From a virus, in the IMG/VR virus record IMGVR_UViG_3300030329_006012, positions 62,001-126,000 of that record: DNA of 64,000 bases, one strand, 5' to 3'. The number at the start of each line of letters is the position of its first letter. Within the stretch, counting starts at the first letter, position 1. The notes beneath the pieces were generated by a model. The model searched no databases. It was not told where the DNA came from and saw nothing but the letters and a program-made list of their open reading frames with translations. The position numbers and the translations under genes are program-made. Shown here in pieces: positions 51,791 to 59,426 of the stretch.

Positions 51791-52594
51791 ATGAGTAAGA
51801 AACTTTTAAACGAATCAACAGTTCGTCGTTTCATGGGATTAGCTAACCTCGCTCCACTTTCGGAATCCTTCCTGGATAACCAAGTGAACGAGGAAGAAGA
51901 GATTGCCGAAAACGAAGAAGTAGTTGAAGAAGCAATTGAAGAAGGTGGCGCAGCCGCTCGAACCGGAAACGAGGGCCACGACGTGGGCAAAGGTCGCATG
52001 ACTGCTGATCGCATCCACGAAGACGAAGCTGTCGAAGAAGAAGTTAAAGCCGAAGGCTTGGTAAACATCCAAGAAGACGAGCTTGAAGACGAAGAAGAAG
52101 CCGCAATGGACGATGAGGTCGCTATGGACGCAGCTGTCGACTTAGGCGCTGAAGAAGATGAGCTTGAAGCTGAAGCCGGAGATGACTTGGCCTCAAAAGC
52201 ACAGGCAATTTTAGCTGATTTAGCTGACTTGCTGACTCAAGCTGGCATCGAAACAACTGTTACTTCTGACGAAGAAGAAGCAGCTGCAGACGACATGGCA
52301 GACGCATCCGACGATATGATGGACGCTGCTGACGACATGGAAGACGCCGAAGAAGACTTGATGCAAGAGACTGGTGCTAAAGACACCGGCGCCTCTGCAG
52401 GCGACGACTCTAAAACTCATCCTGGCGAAAAAGACTACACCACCAAAAAGGGTAGTGATCTTAAGCACGATGATGACGACGGAACATGGGGAGACAAGAA
52501 GGGTGAAAAAGCCTACAATGAATCCCAAACTACAGCAGTTGACGCTTTAGTTGCTGAAATTACTTCCAAAGTAATCAGCCGCTTAAACAAGTAA
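51791..52594 (+). CDS. acidic prohead/virion protein
   Basis: 267 aa, very acidic (Glu/Asp/Ala). The start S-K-K-L-L-N-E-S-T-V-R-R-F-M-G-L-A-N-L-A-P-L-S-E-S-F-L is a short helix followed by acidic sequence, as seen in several T4-like marine phages. The middle is low complexity with two helical Ala/Asp stretches, and the C-terminus is a helix (A-L-V-A-E-I-T-S-K-V-I-S-R-L). It resembles scaffold or internal head proteins: charged, Ala/Glu rich, short leader. Not in the main head operon, but with a late-type motif. A palindromic terminator-promoter follows. Confidence 0.55.
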   Translation: MSKKLLNESTVRRFMGLANLAPLSESFLDNQVNEEEEIAENEEVVEEAIEEGGAAARTGNEGHDVGKGRMTADRIHEDEAVEEEVKAEGLVNIQEDELEDEEEAAMDDEVAMDAAVDLGAEEDELEAEAGDDLASKAQAILADLADLLTQAGIETTVTSDEEEAAADDMADASDDMMDAADDMEDAEEDLMQETGAKDTGASAGDDSKTHPGEKDYTTKKGSDLKHDDDDGTWGDKKGEKAYNESQTTAVDALVAEITSKVISRLNK

Positions 52595-52608
52595 TCTTGT
52601 TTTAATAC

Positions 52609-52637
52609 TTTACAAAAGCACTGTAATGTTATATAAT
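52609..52637 (+). promoter_or_regulatory. sigma-70-like promoter inside a palindrome
   Basis: TTTACA (52609-52614), 17-nt spacer, TATAAT (52632-52637). The -10 box lies in the loop of the inverted repeat 52614-52656. Confidence 0.65.
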
Positions 52638-52656
52638 GTAACAAAGCAGTGCTTTT
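52614..52656 (+). terminator. terminator hairpin with promoter in the loop
   Basis: AAAAGCACTG (52614-52623) pairs with CAGTGCTTTT (52647-52656), followed by TTG. The 23-nt loop holds a further TGTTA/TAACA stem and the TATAAT of the next promoter. It could end the upstream transcript or act as an operator. Confidence 0.6.
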
Positions 52657-52672
52657 TTGTATGGAGTAGAAA

Positions 52673-53083
52673 ATGACAATACTATATGTTATCGGAGCCT
52701 TTATTGCTGGAATGCTTTTTTACAAAGTATGCAGCGCCTTGGCAATTATCTTTGGCTTAAAGAGCCAGCTTTTGCATGTGGTGGAAAACGAAATCATCGA
52801 GTTTGCCTTGACTGTCTACAGTCGCCTAATCATGTCCCTCGAAACTGGTTACATCACAATGCGAACTTCCGGCGTTTCGGAGGAAGCAATAAAAAGAATC
52901 AGAAACGAAGACGAGCACGATTTGCGAGAGTGGAAAAAAGAGGTAATGGAGAAGTTCGTCGACTCGTACCCCAATGTCTACAAGGACATGTTGTCGGTAA
53001 GGACATGGGAAGACGCAATGAAGCAGCTCACCGCGTATAAAGAATTCCCAGAGGAGGCATCCCGTGATGAAAATTCTGCTTGA
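52673..53083 (+). CDS. membrane-anchored small protein before endolysin
   Basis: 136 aa. A hydrophobic start (I-L-Y-V-I-G-A-F-I-A-G-M-L-F, about 3-16, and A-L-A-I-I-F-G-L) gives one membrane segment, followed by a long charged helical part (E-E-A-I-K-R-I-R-N-E-D-E-H-D-L-R-E-W-K-K-E-V-M). Its end overlaps the amidase start. Position next to an endolysin suggests a lysis role (holin, anti-holin or i-spanin), but topology alone does not decide this. It has its own promoter. Confidence 0.55.
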   Translation: MTILYVIGAFIAGMLFYKVCSALAIIFGLKSQLLHVVENEIIEFALTVYSRLIMSLETGYITMRTSGVSEEAIKRIRNEDEHDLREWKKEVMEKFVDSYPNVYKDMLSVRTWEDAMKQLTAYKEFPEEASRDENSA

Positions 53084-53918
53084 AATTGTTGAGGCCATCT
53101 TTTCTCTTTTCAGGGGCGTAACTAAGAAAAAAGTATTGACGACTAATCTGGACTACCAGAAGCTTGGTGTTGACATCAACGGACACGAGATGGGCACAAC
53201 TGCCGATTTAAGCGAGGAGGATCTGGAACACGCAAGACATCAGTTTCAGATAGACTTTCAGCCAGAGAAGAATATAATCTGCAATAATCACGAAGTCTCT
53301 ATCGATTGGGAAGATACGCTACTTTGGACGGAGCCTGGTGCGCTGATGTGCAAGTCTAACCAATACAAAACCATCTCCGGAAATCGTGGACAGTCCATTG
53401 ACAAGATTGTGGTTCACTGGGATGGTTGCCTCAACTCCGCACAATGTGCCAAGGTGCTTGGACAGAGAGGGCTCTCGGCGCATTTCTGCATCGACAACGA
53501 CGGCACGATCCACCAGCTGATGGACACAAACCACGTCGGCTGGCATGCCAGAGGTGTCAATTCGAAGAGTATTGGAATCGAGATCTCTAATGCAGTCTTC
53601 ATGAAATATGCCGAAAAATATGATCCACCACGGCCCGTTACACCCGCCAGCACTCTGCACGGAAAACCATTTCCAGAGCATCTCGGCTTCTATGATGTTC
53701 AGGTCGACGCACTCAAGGCGCTATTAAAAACCCTTTGTGGGTTCTATAATGTGCCTTTAGAGTGTCCAAACCAAAATGGCGAACTAATTAAGGGTGTCAT
53801 TAAGGCATCTTCGTTCAAAGGCATCATCTGCCACTATCATGTAACGGAGAACAAGAGCGATCCTGCGTGTCTGGACTTGGCAAAGGTTATCGAGGAGATT
53901 AAAGATGAAACAGATTGA
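53067..53918 (+). CDS. endolysin, N-acetylmuramoyl-L-alanine amidase (Amidase_2)
   Basis: 283 aa, ATG 53067 with GAGGAGG 9 nt upstream. The N-terminal 110 residues start with a hydrophobic segment (L-L-E-I-V-E-A-I-F-S-L-F) and have no recognised domain. The amidase domain (about 110-270) has I-V-V-H-W-D-G (first zinc His), R-G-L-S-A-H-F-C-I-D, W-H-A-R-G-V-N-S, I-G-I-E-I-S-N, and I-I-C-H-Y-H-V-T with N-K-S-D-P for the second zinc ligand group. It cleaves the amide link between muramic acid and the stem peptide at lysis. The hydrophobic start may be a signal-arrest or membrane helix. Confidence 0.85.
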   Translation: MKILLEIVEAIFSLFRGVTKKKVLTTNLDYQKLGVDINGHEMGTTADLSEEDLEHARHQFQIDFQPEKNIICNNHEVSIDWEDTLLWTEPGALMCKSNQYKTISGNRGQSIDKIVVHWDGCLNSAQCAKVLGQRGLSAHFCIDNDGTIHQLMDTNHVGWHARGVNSKSIGIEISNAVFMKYAEKYDPPRPVTPASTLHGKPFPEHLGFYDVQVDALKALLKTLCGFYNVPLECPNQNGELIKGVIKASSFKGIICHYHVTENKSDPACLDLAKVIEEIKDETD

Positions 53919-55764
53919 TGAATTGGTAGAAGAAGTGATGAATGAAATCATAGAGGGATACAGTCCAGCCGGCTCGGTAGGACACCCCATCGGCGCATCT
54001 GCATCCGCAAATGGACCCTACACTCCTGATTCCCAGAAATTTAAAGGCATCGATCCCGACGAAGAGGGGATGGAGCGATTCTTGGCCGAGGTAAAGAAAG
54101 ATTTAAAAGTTACCTGGGAAACCCTCCCGCAACCAAGCGTAACAGAATTGCAGTGGGCAGATCCCACAAGTGCTGAGCGAGCCGAACTGGAGGCATTTCT
54201 TAACAAGGTTGCCCCCGGAAAGAATCTTGGCGAAAAGCTAGGAAAGATACAGGACGTCATAGAAAAGGGGTTCACTAAAAAAACGGCCATGTCGACGGTG
54301 CTATCTTACTTGGTGTTCCTGAAGACGCTCACCTACATTATTACTTCCTTTAACAGTGCGAGCGCCGGATTTACTTTTGAATCCTTTCTTGGCGTCTTGC
54401 TCGGAGGAAAGCAGATTCCTGCTGGCGGCAACACCATCGCCGACTACATTGACGGAGAAGGTGAGTTCGTCTCCCTTAAGTTACTAGGAGTCAGAGGTTC
54501 CGAAGGAACGGACAGCGCCTCCACAATTGATGGTTCGTTTACACAACTTATTGACGACCTCTCTGGGAGCAGTGTTCCTGCAGGCGGTAAGATGAAATAT
54601 ATTATTGCCCTCAAGGACTTGCAAGGAGAGGGAGATAAGCTCGGTGGCGTTATAACTGTTTATGAGTTTACATTTAGTCGCGACAATCTTGCTGACTTGA
54701 TGGAGCTTACTCCAAAATCACGAGCAGCTTTTTCCCTGATCAAGCCTGAATACCGCGACCGCTGGAGCGAAGAAGATTACAAGATGGAGTTTGAAGATTG
54801 GCTAGAAAGGGCAGTTGTACAGGATGAGGGCGATGCTCCCGATGAGACAATTGTAGCTGCCGCAATGAGCCGCCTTCTAAACGCCCCCATTGATACCATC
54901 GTCGCTCATCTAGGAGCCCTTGGCCTCGAACTTTCGGATGACATCACGCGCACTCCACCAGAAGGCAAAAGCCTCTACAGTAACGCCAAAAGCAGCAACA
55001 CTGGTGTAAGAGAGACAGCACTAGGCCAAATCCGCAAAGAGTTGGCAGAGGACGATGACTTTATCACAGCGGTCTCTAAATATATCTACGAGAAGGCATA
55101 TACCACCGTGAAGGCCAAGAGAGATTTCGAAGATTGGAAAGGGCTTTCGGCACAAAAGAGGGAGGATCCAAAAACAAACAAGCCAGATCCAAGCTCTGGC
55201 GACTGGTCGCGAGGCAAAAAGCTCGACAAAACGGGCAAGGCAATAAAGGGCGCCCTTACAAGTCTGTGGGACAAGCAAACAGCAGATCTTCCAACTCGCA
55301 AAGATTCAACCGATGCCAAGAAGGGAGAACTAAAGAAAGCCAAAGAAGAGATGATTATGTCTTTTGACGATTCTGTCGCTGAACTAAGTAAATTCCCCAA
55401 AGGCAAAAAAGGCGATGCAGAATACTATGACCATATCAAGAAGTATTCTATGGGCTACGGAGGAAAGGGAGAGCCACAGTTCCAGCTAACGCAGAATGAC
55501 GTGATGACTGGCAGGGCCGGCTCCGGCGTACCAATCGGGAAGCTAACCGTTGGCCGAGAAGCAGTTGAACGCGCCCTCAAGCAATCTGTAAACGATATCA
55601 ACGAGAAAATGTTTGCAGCTTTCAACAAGATGAGTGAGCTCTCCAAGAGCTTGCAAAACTTCTTCTTGAAGGGGCTTCGAAGCAAAGAAGGCACAGACGC
55701 TATCTCCGCCTCAAGGGGAATTGCCAAAGATACCGGCGACCTCATGAAGCAAAAAAACAAATAA
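53905..55764 (+). CDS. large protein with targeting-like start and nuclease-like motif
   Basis: 619 aa, GAGGAG before the ATG, overlapping the amidase end by 14 nt. The start K-Q-I-D-E-L-V-E-E-V-M-N-E-I-I-E-G-Y-S-P resembles the leader-like starts of head proteins at 834 and 1666, with a possible I-I-E cut site. Residues about 150-195 contain F-E-S-F-L-G-V-L-L-G-G, then A-D-Y-I-D, then F-V-S-L-K-L-L. The spacing of Glu, Asp and S-L-K recalls PD-(D/E)xK-type nucleases, but this is weak evidence. The C-terminal third is Lys/Glu rich and helical. A head-packed internal protein, possibly a nuclease injected with DNA, is one model. Confidence 0.5.
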   Translation: MKQIDELVEEVMNEIIEGYSPAGSVGHPIGASASANGPYTPDSQKFKGIDPDEEGMERFLAEVKKDLKVTWETLPQPSVTELQWADPTSAERAELEAFLNKVAPGKNLGEKLGKIQDVIEKGFTKKTAMSTVLSYLVFLKTLTYIITSFNSASAGFTFESFLGVLLGGKQIPAGGNTIADYIDGEGEFVSLKLLGVRGSEGTDSASTIDGSFTQLIDDLSGSSVPAGGKMKYIIALKDLQGEGDKLGGVITVYEFTFSRDNLADLMELTPKSRAAFSLIKPEYRDRWSEEDYKMEFEDWLERAVVQDEGDAPDETIVAAAMSRLLNAPIDTIVAHLGALGLELSDDITRTPPEGKSLYSNAKSSNTGVRETALGQIRKELAEDDDFITAVSKYIYEKAYTTVKAKRDFEDWKGLSAQKREDPKTNKPDPSSGDWSRGKKLDKTGKAIKGALTSLWDKQTADLPTRKDSTDAKKGELKKAKEEMIMSFDDSVAELSKFPKGKKGDAEYYDHIKKYSMGYGGKGEPQFQLTQNDVMTGRAGSGVPIGKLTVGREAVERALKQSVNDINEKMFAAFNKMSELSKSLQNFFLKGLRSKEGTDAISASRGIAKDTGDLMKQKNK

Positions 55765-55769
55765 AACAC

Positions 55770-55797
55770 TTTACAAATTCCGATAATTGGTTATAAT
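55770..55797 (+). promoter_or_regulatory. sigma-70-like promoter for groEL
   Basis: TTTACA (55770-55775), 16-nt spacer, TATAAT (55792-55797), then the groEL ribosome binding site. Confidence 0.7.
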
Positions 55798-55830
55798 ATA
55801 TATAGGTAACAATTTTTAGCGGGAGTTTCA

Positions 55831-57402
55831 ATGAAGAAATACAATAATGGCAACGACTTAGCCGAAAGAATTCTTTCTGGCGTGAACAAGCTTGCGGACA
55901 ACGTGGCATCAACAATGGGCCCCGGAGGTCGTAATGTTATTTTGCACCAAAAGGGTGGCAACCCCATTATCACCAAAGACGGTGTAACGGTCGCCAAGTT
56001 CGTGGAGTTTGAAGATCCCTTTGAGAACGCGGCCGCGCAAATTATTAAGCAAGCATCCGAAAAAACGAATTCACTCGCCGGCGATGGCACCACCACCGCC
56101 ACTGTTCTGGCACGTGCCATTCTCACTAACGCACAAAAATACTTAAAGGCCGGTTCTAACCCCGTTGACCTTAAGCGAGGCATAGACCAAGCGGTTGAGT
56201 CCGTAGTTGACTCTGTGTCTGAGCAGTCAAGGCCCATCTCCAGCGAGGAAGACATTGCAAACATTGCGACCATTTCTGCCAATGGAGATACTTCCATTGG
56301 AGACTTGGTAGCCAAGGCAGTAGACTTGGTTGGGAAAGATGGGGCCATCACTATACAAGAGGCTCGCTCTCATGAGACCACGCTGGATGTGGTCGAGGGC
56401 TTTAGATTCGACAGCGGGATCTGTGCCAATGCTCTTATCACCGACGAGCGTCGAGGGATATCTAAGCATGAGGATGCACTGGTTCTTGTTACCGACTCTT
56501 CGATTGAAACTGTAGAACAAATTTTCCCACTTCTTGAGGTCGCGGCCAGAGAGAGTCGGCCACTCGTGATTGTTGCAGAGAACGTAGAGGGGCAGGCCCT
56601 TGCCGCACTTATCATGAACGCCGTCCGTGGCACCATGAAGGTGTGTGCAATAAAAGCCCCACGTTATGGCGAAGAGCGCAGAAACATATTGAGCGACTTG
56701 GCCCTGTCCGTCGGTGCCACCTTTGTATGCCGGGAAAGCGGCATGAGACTGCAGGATGCAAACCTTGAACATTTGGGGAGAGCCAAGACCGTAGAGGCAA
56801 GTAAGTATAACACTACGATTGTCGGTGGGAACGGAAACCAAGAAGATATTGATCACCGCATCGGAACCCTAAAATCATCCATGACTGAAGTTGAGGATTT
56901 GCGAGAGTGTGAAAAAATACAAGAAAGAATCACGAGACTCTCCAGCGGCATCGCCATAATCAACGTCGGTGGCGCCACAGAAGTAGAGATGATCGAGAAG
57001 AGGCATCGTATCGAGGATGCCCTATCCGCAGTAGACTCAGCGCAGGTTGAAGGCATCGTTGCCGGCGGCGGAACTGCTTTAGTAAATGCCTCCAGATCTC
57101 TTGACCGCTTGTCATCTCGCAACGAGGATCAGGGACTTGGAATTGAGATAGTCCGCAAAGCTTTAGAGGAGCCATTGCGACAAATGGTCAAGAACTCAGG
57201 CAAGTCTGCAGATGTAGTACTCGAAAAGGTGAAGTCTTTCAAATCTCCCCACAAGGGTTACAACGTCGCCACCTCCAGGTACGAAGATCTGGTATCTACT
57301 GGTGTTCTAGATCCAGCCAAGGTCACAAAAACCGCCCTTCGGAACGCAGCTTCAGCCTCCTCAGTTTTGCTGACAGCCGACTTCGCTATTATCGAAAGTT
57401 AG
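55831..57402 (+). CDS. groEL: phage-encoded chaperonin GroEL (Hsp60)
   Basis: 523 aa, slightly shorter than bacterial GroEL (about 547). Family landmarks: S-T-M-G-P-G-G-R-N-V-I-L (about 29-40), K-D-G-V-T-V-A-K, the ATP-site motif G-D-G-T-T-T-A-T-V-L-A (about 84-94), the apical-domain I-V-A-E-N-V-E-G-Q-A-L-A and K-A-P-R-Y-G, V-G-G-A-T-E-V-E, and V-A-G-G-G-T-A-L (the C-terminal nucleotide loop). It lacks the Gly-Gly-Met tail. It likely folds phage capsid or polymerase proteins. A GroES-like protein is encoded at 43404. It has its own sigma-70 promoter. Chaperonins are common in cells but rare in phages. Confidence 0.95.
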   Translation: MKKYNNGNDLAERILSGVNKLADNVASTMGPGGRNVILHQKGGNPIITKDGVTVAKFVEFEDPFENAAAQIIKQASEKTNSLAGDGTTTATVLARAILTNAQKYLKAGSNPVDLKRGIDQAVESVVDSVSEQSRPISSEEDIANIATISANGDTSIGDLVAKAVDLVGKDGAITIQEARSHETTLDVVEGFRFDSGICANALITDERRGISKHEDALVLVTDSSIETVEQIFPLLEVAARESRPLVIVAENVEGQALAALIMNAVRGTMKVCAIKAPRYGEERRNILSDLALSVGATFVCRESGMRLQDANLEHLGRAKTVEASKYNTTIVGGNGNQEDIDHRIGTLKSSMTEVEDLRECEKIQERITRLSSGIAIINVGGATEVEMIEKRHRIEDALSAVDSAQVEGIVAGGGTALVNASRSLDRLSSRNEDQGLGIEIVRKALEEPLRQMVKNSGKSADVVLEKVKSFKSPHKGYNVATSRYEDLVSTGVLDPAKVTKTALRNAASASSVLLTADFAIIES

Positions 57403-57413
57403 GCATACAAAAT

Positions 57414-57423
57414 ACTACTTACT
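57414..57423 (+). promoter_or_regulatory. candidate late promoter motif (ACTACTTACT)
   Basis: The exact ACTACTTACT seen at 15377 and 58880, 23 nt before the ATG at 57446. Confidence 0.45.
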
Positions 57424-57445
57424 GTTATGGGTGAGGAAATATATT

Positions 57446-57730
57446 ATGGATGAAAACCAATATCAACTTTTGGCTACCGAAGTTAAAGCTTCTCTTGATG
57501 TCCTTTCTGTAAAGATGGATGATCTAAAAGAAAAACAAGAAGAGGTCGCGGCCATTGTCAATCGAGTAGAGAAGTCCCTCTATGAACCGGATCAGGGATT
57601 ATATGCTCGCGTCCGAGATCTGGAGCAGTGGAAGAAAAACCAATCCAAGATGATGGCAATGGTGGGTACCGCAACTTTATCGATGGTTGTTTATTTTATA
57701 AAAACGGCTATTGAGTATATCGTATCGTAG
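57446..57730 (+). CDS. coiled-coil membrane protein (XhlA/holin-like)
   Basis: 94 aa from the ATG at 57446 with GTGAGG upstream. It is a charged coiled coil (V-K-A-S-L-D-V-L-S-V-K-M-D-D-L-K-E-K-Q-E) followed by one hydrophobic helix near the C-terminus (M-A-M-V-G-T-A-T-L-S-M-V-V-Y-F-I). This is the shape of XhlA-type phage lysis-associated membrane proteins, so a holin or lysis accessory role is possible. The late-type motif and distance from the endolysin leave this open. Confidence 0.5.
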   Translation: MDENQYQLLATEVKASLDVLSVKMDDLKEKQEEVAAIVNRVEKSLYEPDQGLYARVRDLEQWKKNQSKMMAMVGTATLSMVVYFIKTAIEYIVS

Positions 57731-57741
57731 GAGAAGATAGA

Positions 57742-58095
57742 GTGGCCGAAGAGACACAGAGAGTATCAATTCGCTATAGTGTAGATCTGGCGGAGGTCCC
57801 CACAAGGGTAAAGATTATGCTTGTGGAGCTGGCCCAGGCTTGCGGTGGACTTTCCAAGTCTATTAGGGAGACCGGCAATATGGCCGAAGAGGATCCACAC
57901 ACGTGCAACCAAAGAATGACGAAGTTGATTAGCGTTTTAGAGAAAATGATAGTGCGCGTAGAAGACTGTCTTGAGATTTCAAACGGATTTCTTCAGTTGA
58001 CAGAGGAGCCAGAGGAAGAGCCCCAGCCTAGTGGTTCGGGCGATTCACCGCCCGTGACTCCATACAAGCAAGTGACGACGCTTGTTAGAAAGTAA
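57742..58095 (+). CDS. small helical protein of unknown function
   Basis: 117 aa, GTG start with GGAG upstream, 11 nt after the membrane protein. It is helical (P-T-R-V-K-I-M-L-V-E-L-A-Q-A-C-G-G-L), then acidic and Pro/Ser-rich near the end (E-E-P-E-E-E-P-Q-P-S-G-S-G). Two Cys are spaced for possible metal or disulfide use. Nothing recognised. Probably part of the same late unit as the preceding gene. Confidence 0.5.
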   Translation: MAEETQRVSIRYSVDLAEVPTRVKIMLVELAQACGGLSKSIRETGNMAEEDPHTCNQRMTKLISVLEKMIVRVEDCLEISNGFLQLTEEPEEEPQPSGSGDSPPVTPYKQVTTLVRK

Positions 58096-58099
58096 TCTT

Positions 58100-58528
58100 A
58101 TGCAAATAGAGTGTAATTTTCGAAGTATCCCAAAAACATCTTTTGGAAAGAGCGGCGCCCCTCTCAAGCAGGGAAGATATCTATCCTCGGTATTCAAGGT
58201 AAGTGGCTATGGGGAGAGTAAATGGATTGTGGGGTGTTATTTAGACATTGACTATGAGCCATATCTTAGGAAAATGTCAGAACAAGAATTTATGCAGGGA
58301 TGCGTAGAGTTTTTGAATCAGCCGCCCAAGAGAAAAAGATATGAGAAGAGGAGAAAAACACCCCTCTACGGGACTCTGGAACTCTATGACTACACCTTTC
58401 GTACTAGCGGAGAGGATCGTTTTGTAGAGATTATGCTAATTACTGACGACCCCAATAATGAGAACTTCTGGGGAAAGGGAATTAGCTATGGAGTCCAGAA
58501 GAGAAGCCGCCGCAAAAGAAGGGCTTGA
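58100..58528 (+). CDS. small basic protein of unknown function
   Basis: 142 aa from the ATG at 58100, the first reasonable start after the previous stop; ribosome binding is weak. Beta-type N-terminal half (W-I-V-G-C-Y-L-D-I-D-Y), a basic middle (P-P-K-R-K-R-Y-E-K-R-R) and a very basic tail ending R-S-R-R-K-R-R-A. The tail could bind nucleic acid. Its end overlaps the metallopeptidase gene. Confidence 0.5.
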   Translation: MQIECNFRSIPKTSFGKSGAPLKQGRYLSSVFKVSGYGESKWIVGCYLDIDYEPYLRKMSEQEFMQGCVEFLNQPPKRKRYEKRRKTPLYGTLELYDYTFRTSGEDRFVEIMLITDDPNNENFWGKGISYGVQKRSRRKRRA

Positions 58529-58853
58529 GAAAATAAAAACATTCCTCCGCGATAACGGAATTAAGCTCACAATGTCTTCGGGCGAGGAGAACTACCTCGA
58601 TCACGCCGAGGGAGAAATTGTAGTTTCCAGCGCACAATCATCTGAGAACGTCCTCTATACCATACTCCACGAGGTGGGCCACTATTTTCTGGAAACGGAA
58701 TTTTATAGCAATACGCGCATCGGCCTGTTGGTTGCCGAGGTCTTGGCCTGGGATCGGGGGCATGATGTGGCAGCTGTACTACAGATAGATATCCACCATG
58801 AGGCGTGGCAAGCTCTGATGGAGTCTTGCTTGAGCGAATACCTCCAGCAATAA
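58488..58853 (+). CDS. HExxH zinc metallopeptidase-like protein
   Basis: 121 aa from the ATG at 58488 (AAGGGA upstream). The motif I-L-H-E-V-G-H-Y-F (about 63-71) is a clear H-E-x-x-H zinc site. Further His and Glu residues (I-H-H-E-A-W-Q-A-L) could give the third ligand. No signal peptide. Small HExxH proteins are seen in phages but their targets are unknown; processing of host or phage proteins inside the cell is possible. A second, secreted HExxH protein is encoded at 61995. Confidence 0.65.
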   Translation: MESRREAAAKEGLEKIKTFLRDNGIKLTMSSGEENYLDHAEGEIVVSSAQSSENVLYTILHEVGHYFLETEFYSNTRIGLLVAEVLAWDRGHDVAAVLQIDIHHEAWQALMESCLSEYLQQ

Positions 58854-58879
58854 ACATCCTCCTTTATATAAAATAATCC

Positions 58880-58889
58880 ACTACTTACT
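58880..58889 (+). promoter_or_regulatory. candidate late promoter motif (ACTACTTACT)
   Basis: Exact copy of the 10-mer, only 8 nt before the ATG at 58898. If this is a promoter, the transcript would be nearly leaderless, or the real start codon is elsewhere. Confidence 0.35.
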
Positions 58890-58897
58890 TATGTTAA

Positions 58898-59095
58898 ATG
58901 GAAAACAAGCTATACATCAAGGTGAAGTGCTCCATCTGTCGAGGGCAGAAGCCTCTTTCCTGTGTGTATTGTGATACTTTGGGAGAAACATATATTCAGG
59001 CTTCTGATAAAACCATTATGAGAATATCTAAGGCCATAATACCAGATTATGAAATAGAGAGTTTTTTTAAAGAGGAGCCAGACGACGATGTTTGA
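58898..59095 (+). CDS. small CxxCxG zinc-finger protein
   Basis: 65 aa. C-S-I-C-R-G and C-V-Y-C-D-T-L-G give two C-x-x-C-x-G-like knuckles, as in DnaJ-type zinc ribbons, followed by a helical tail ending in acidic D-D-D. No Shine-Dalgarno is obvious. It overlaps the next gene by 8 nt. May be a chaperone-like or regulatory zinc protein. Confidence 0.5.
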   Translation: MENKLYIKVKCSICRGQKPLSCVYCDTLGETYIQASDKTIMRISKAIIPDYEIESFFKEEPDDDV

Positions 59096-59381
59096 TGATA
59101 AATATGAAAAAGATGCGCTAATGGATGAAGCCTACAAGGTTTATTCCCAGATCTTATCTTCCGCAATAAGGGATGGATACATCGATGACCCTTTTAAGAT
59201 GGTGAGCCTCTTCCTTGGACTCAACATCGCAGAAAATATCATGTACCAAAAACTTCTGGACAGTGGGTGCACAATTGAGAGCGTTGAACTTTCAAAAAAG
59301 AAAATAACAGATATTAGTCAGAAAATAATCTCTCAAGTGAAGGGAAAAATGATGATTCCGGACCAAGACGGCGACATTTAA
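59088..59381 (+). CDS. small helical protein of unknown function
   Basis: 97 aa, starting inside the end of the previous gene. All-helical pattern (Y-K-V-Y-S-Q-I-L-S-S-A-I-R, L-F-L-G-L-N-I-A-E-N-I-M), no motif recognised. The 45 nt after it contain a TGTACA-17-TATAGT promoter. Confidence 0.45.
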   Translation: MFDDKYEKDALMDEAYKVYSQILSSAIRDGYIDDPFKMVSLFLGLNIAENIMYQKLLDSGCTIESVELSKKKITDISQKIISQVKGKMMIPDQDGDI

Positions 59382-59390
59382 ACAAATCGC

Positions 59391-59419
59391 TGTACAAACT
59401 TTTGAATTTGTGATATAGT
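59391..59419 (+). promoter_or_regulatory. sigma-70-like promoter for MopE/vWA lipoprotein
   Basis: TGTACA (59391-59396), 17-nt spacer, TATAGT (59414-59419), 8 nt before the start at 59427. A nearly leaderless mRNA is possible. Confidence 0.6.
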
Positions 59420-59426
59420 TATATAT

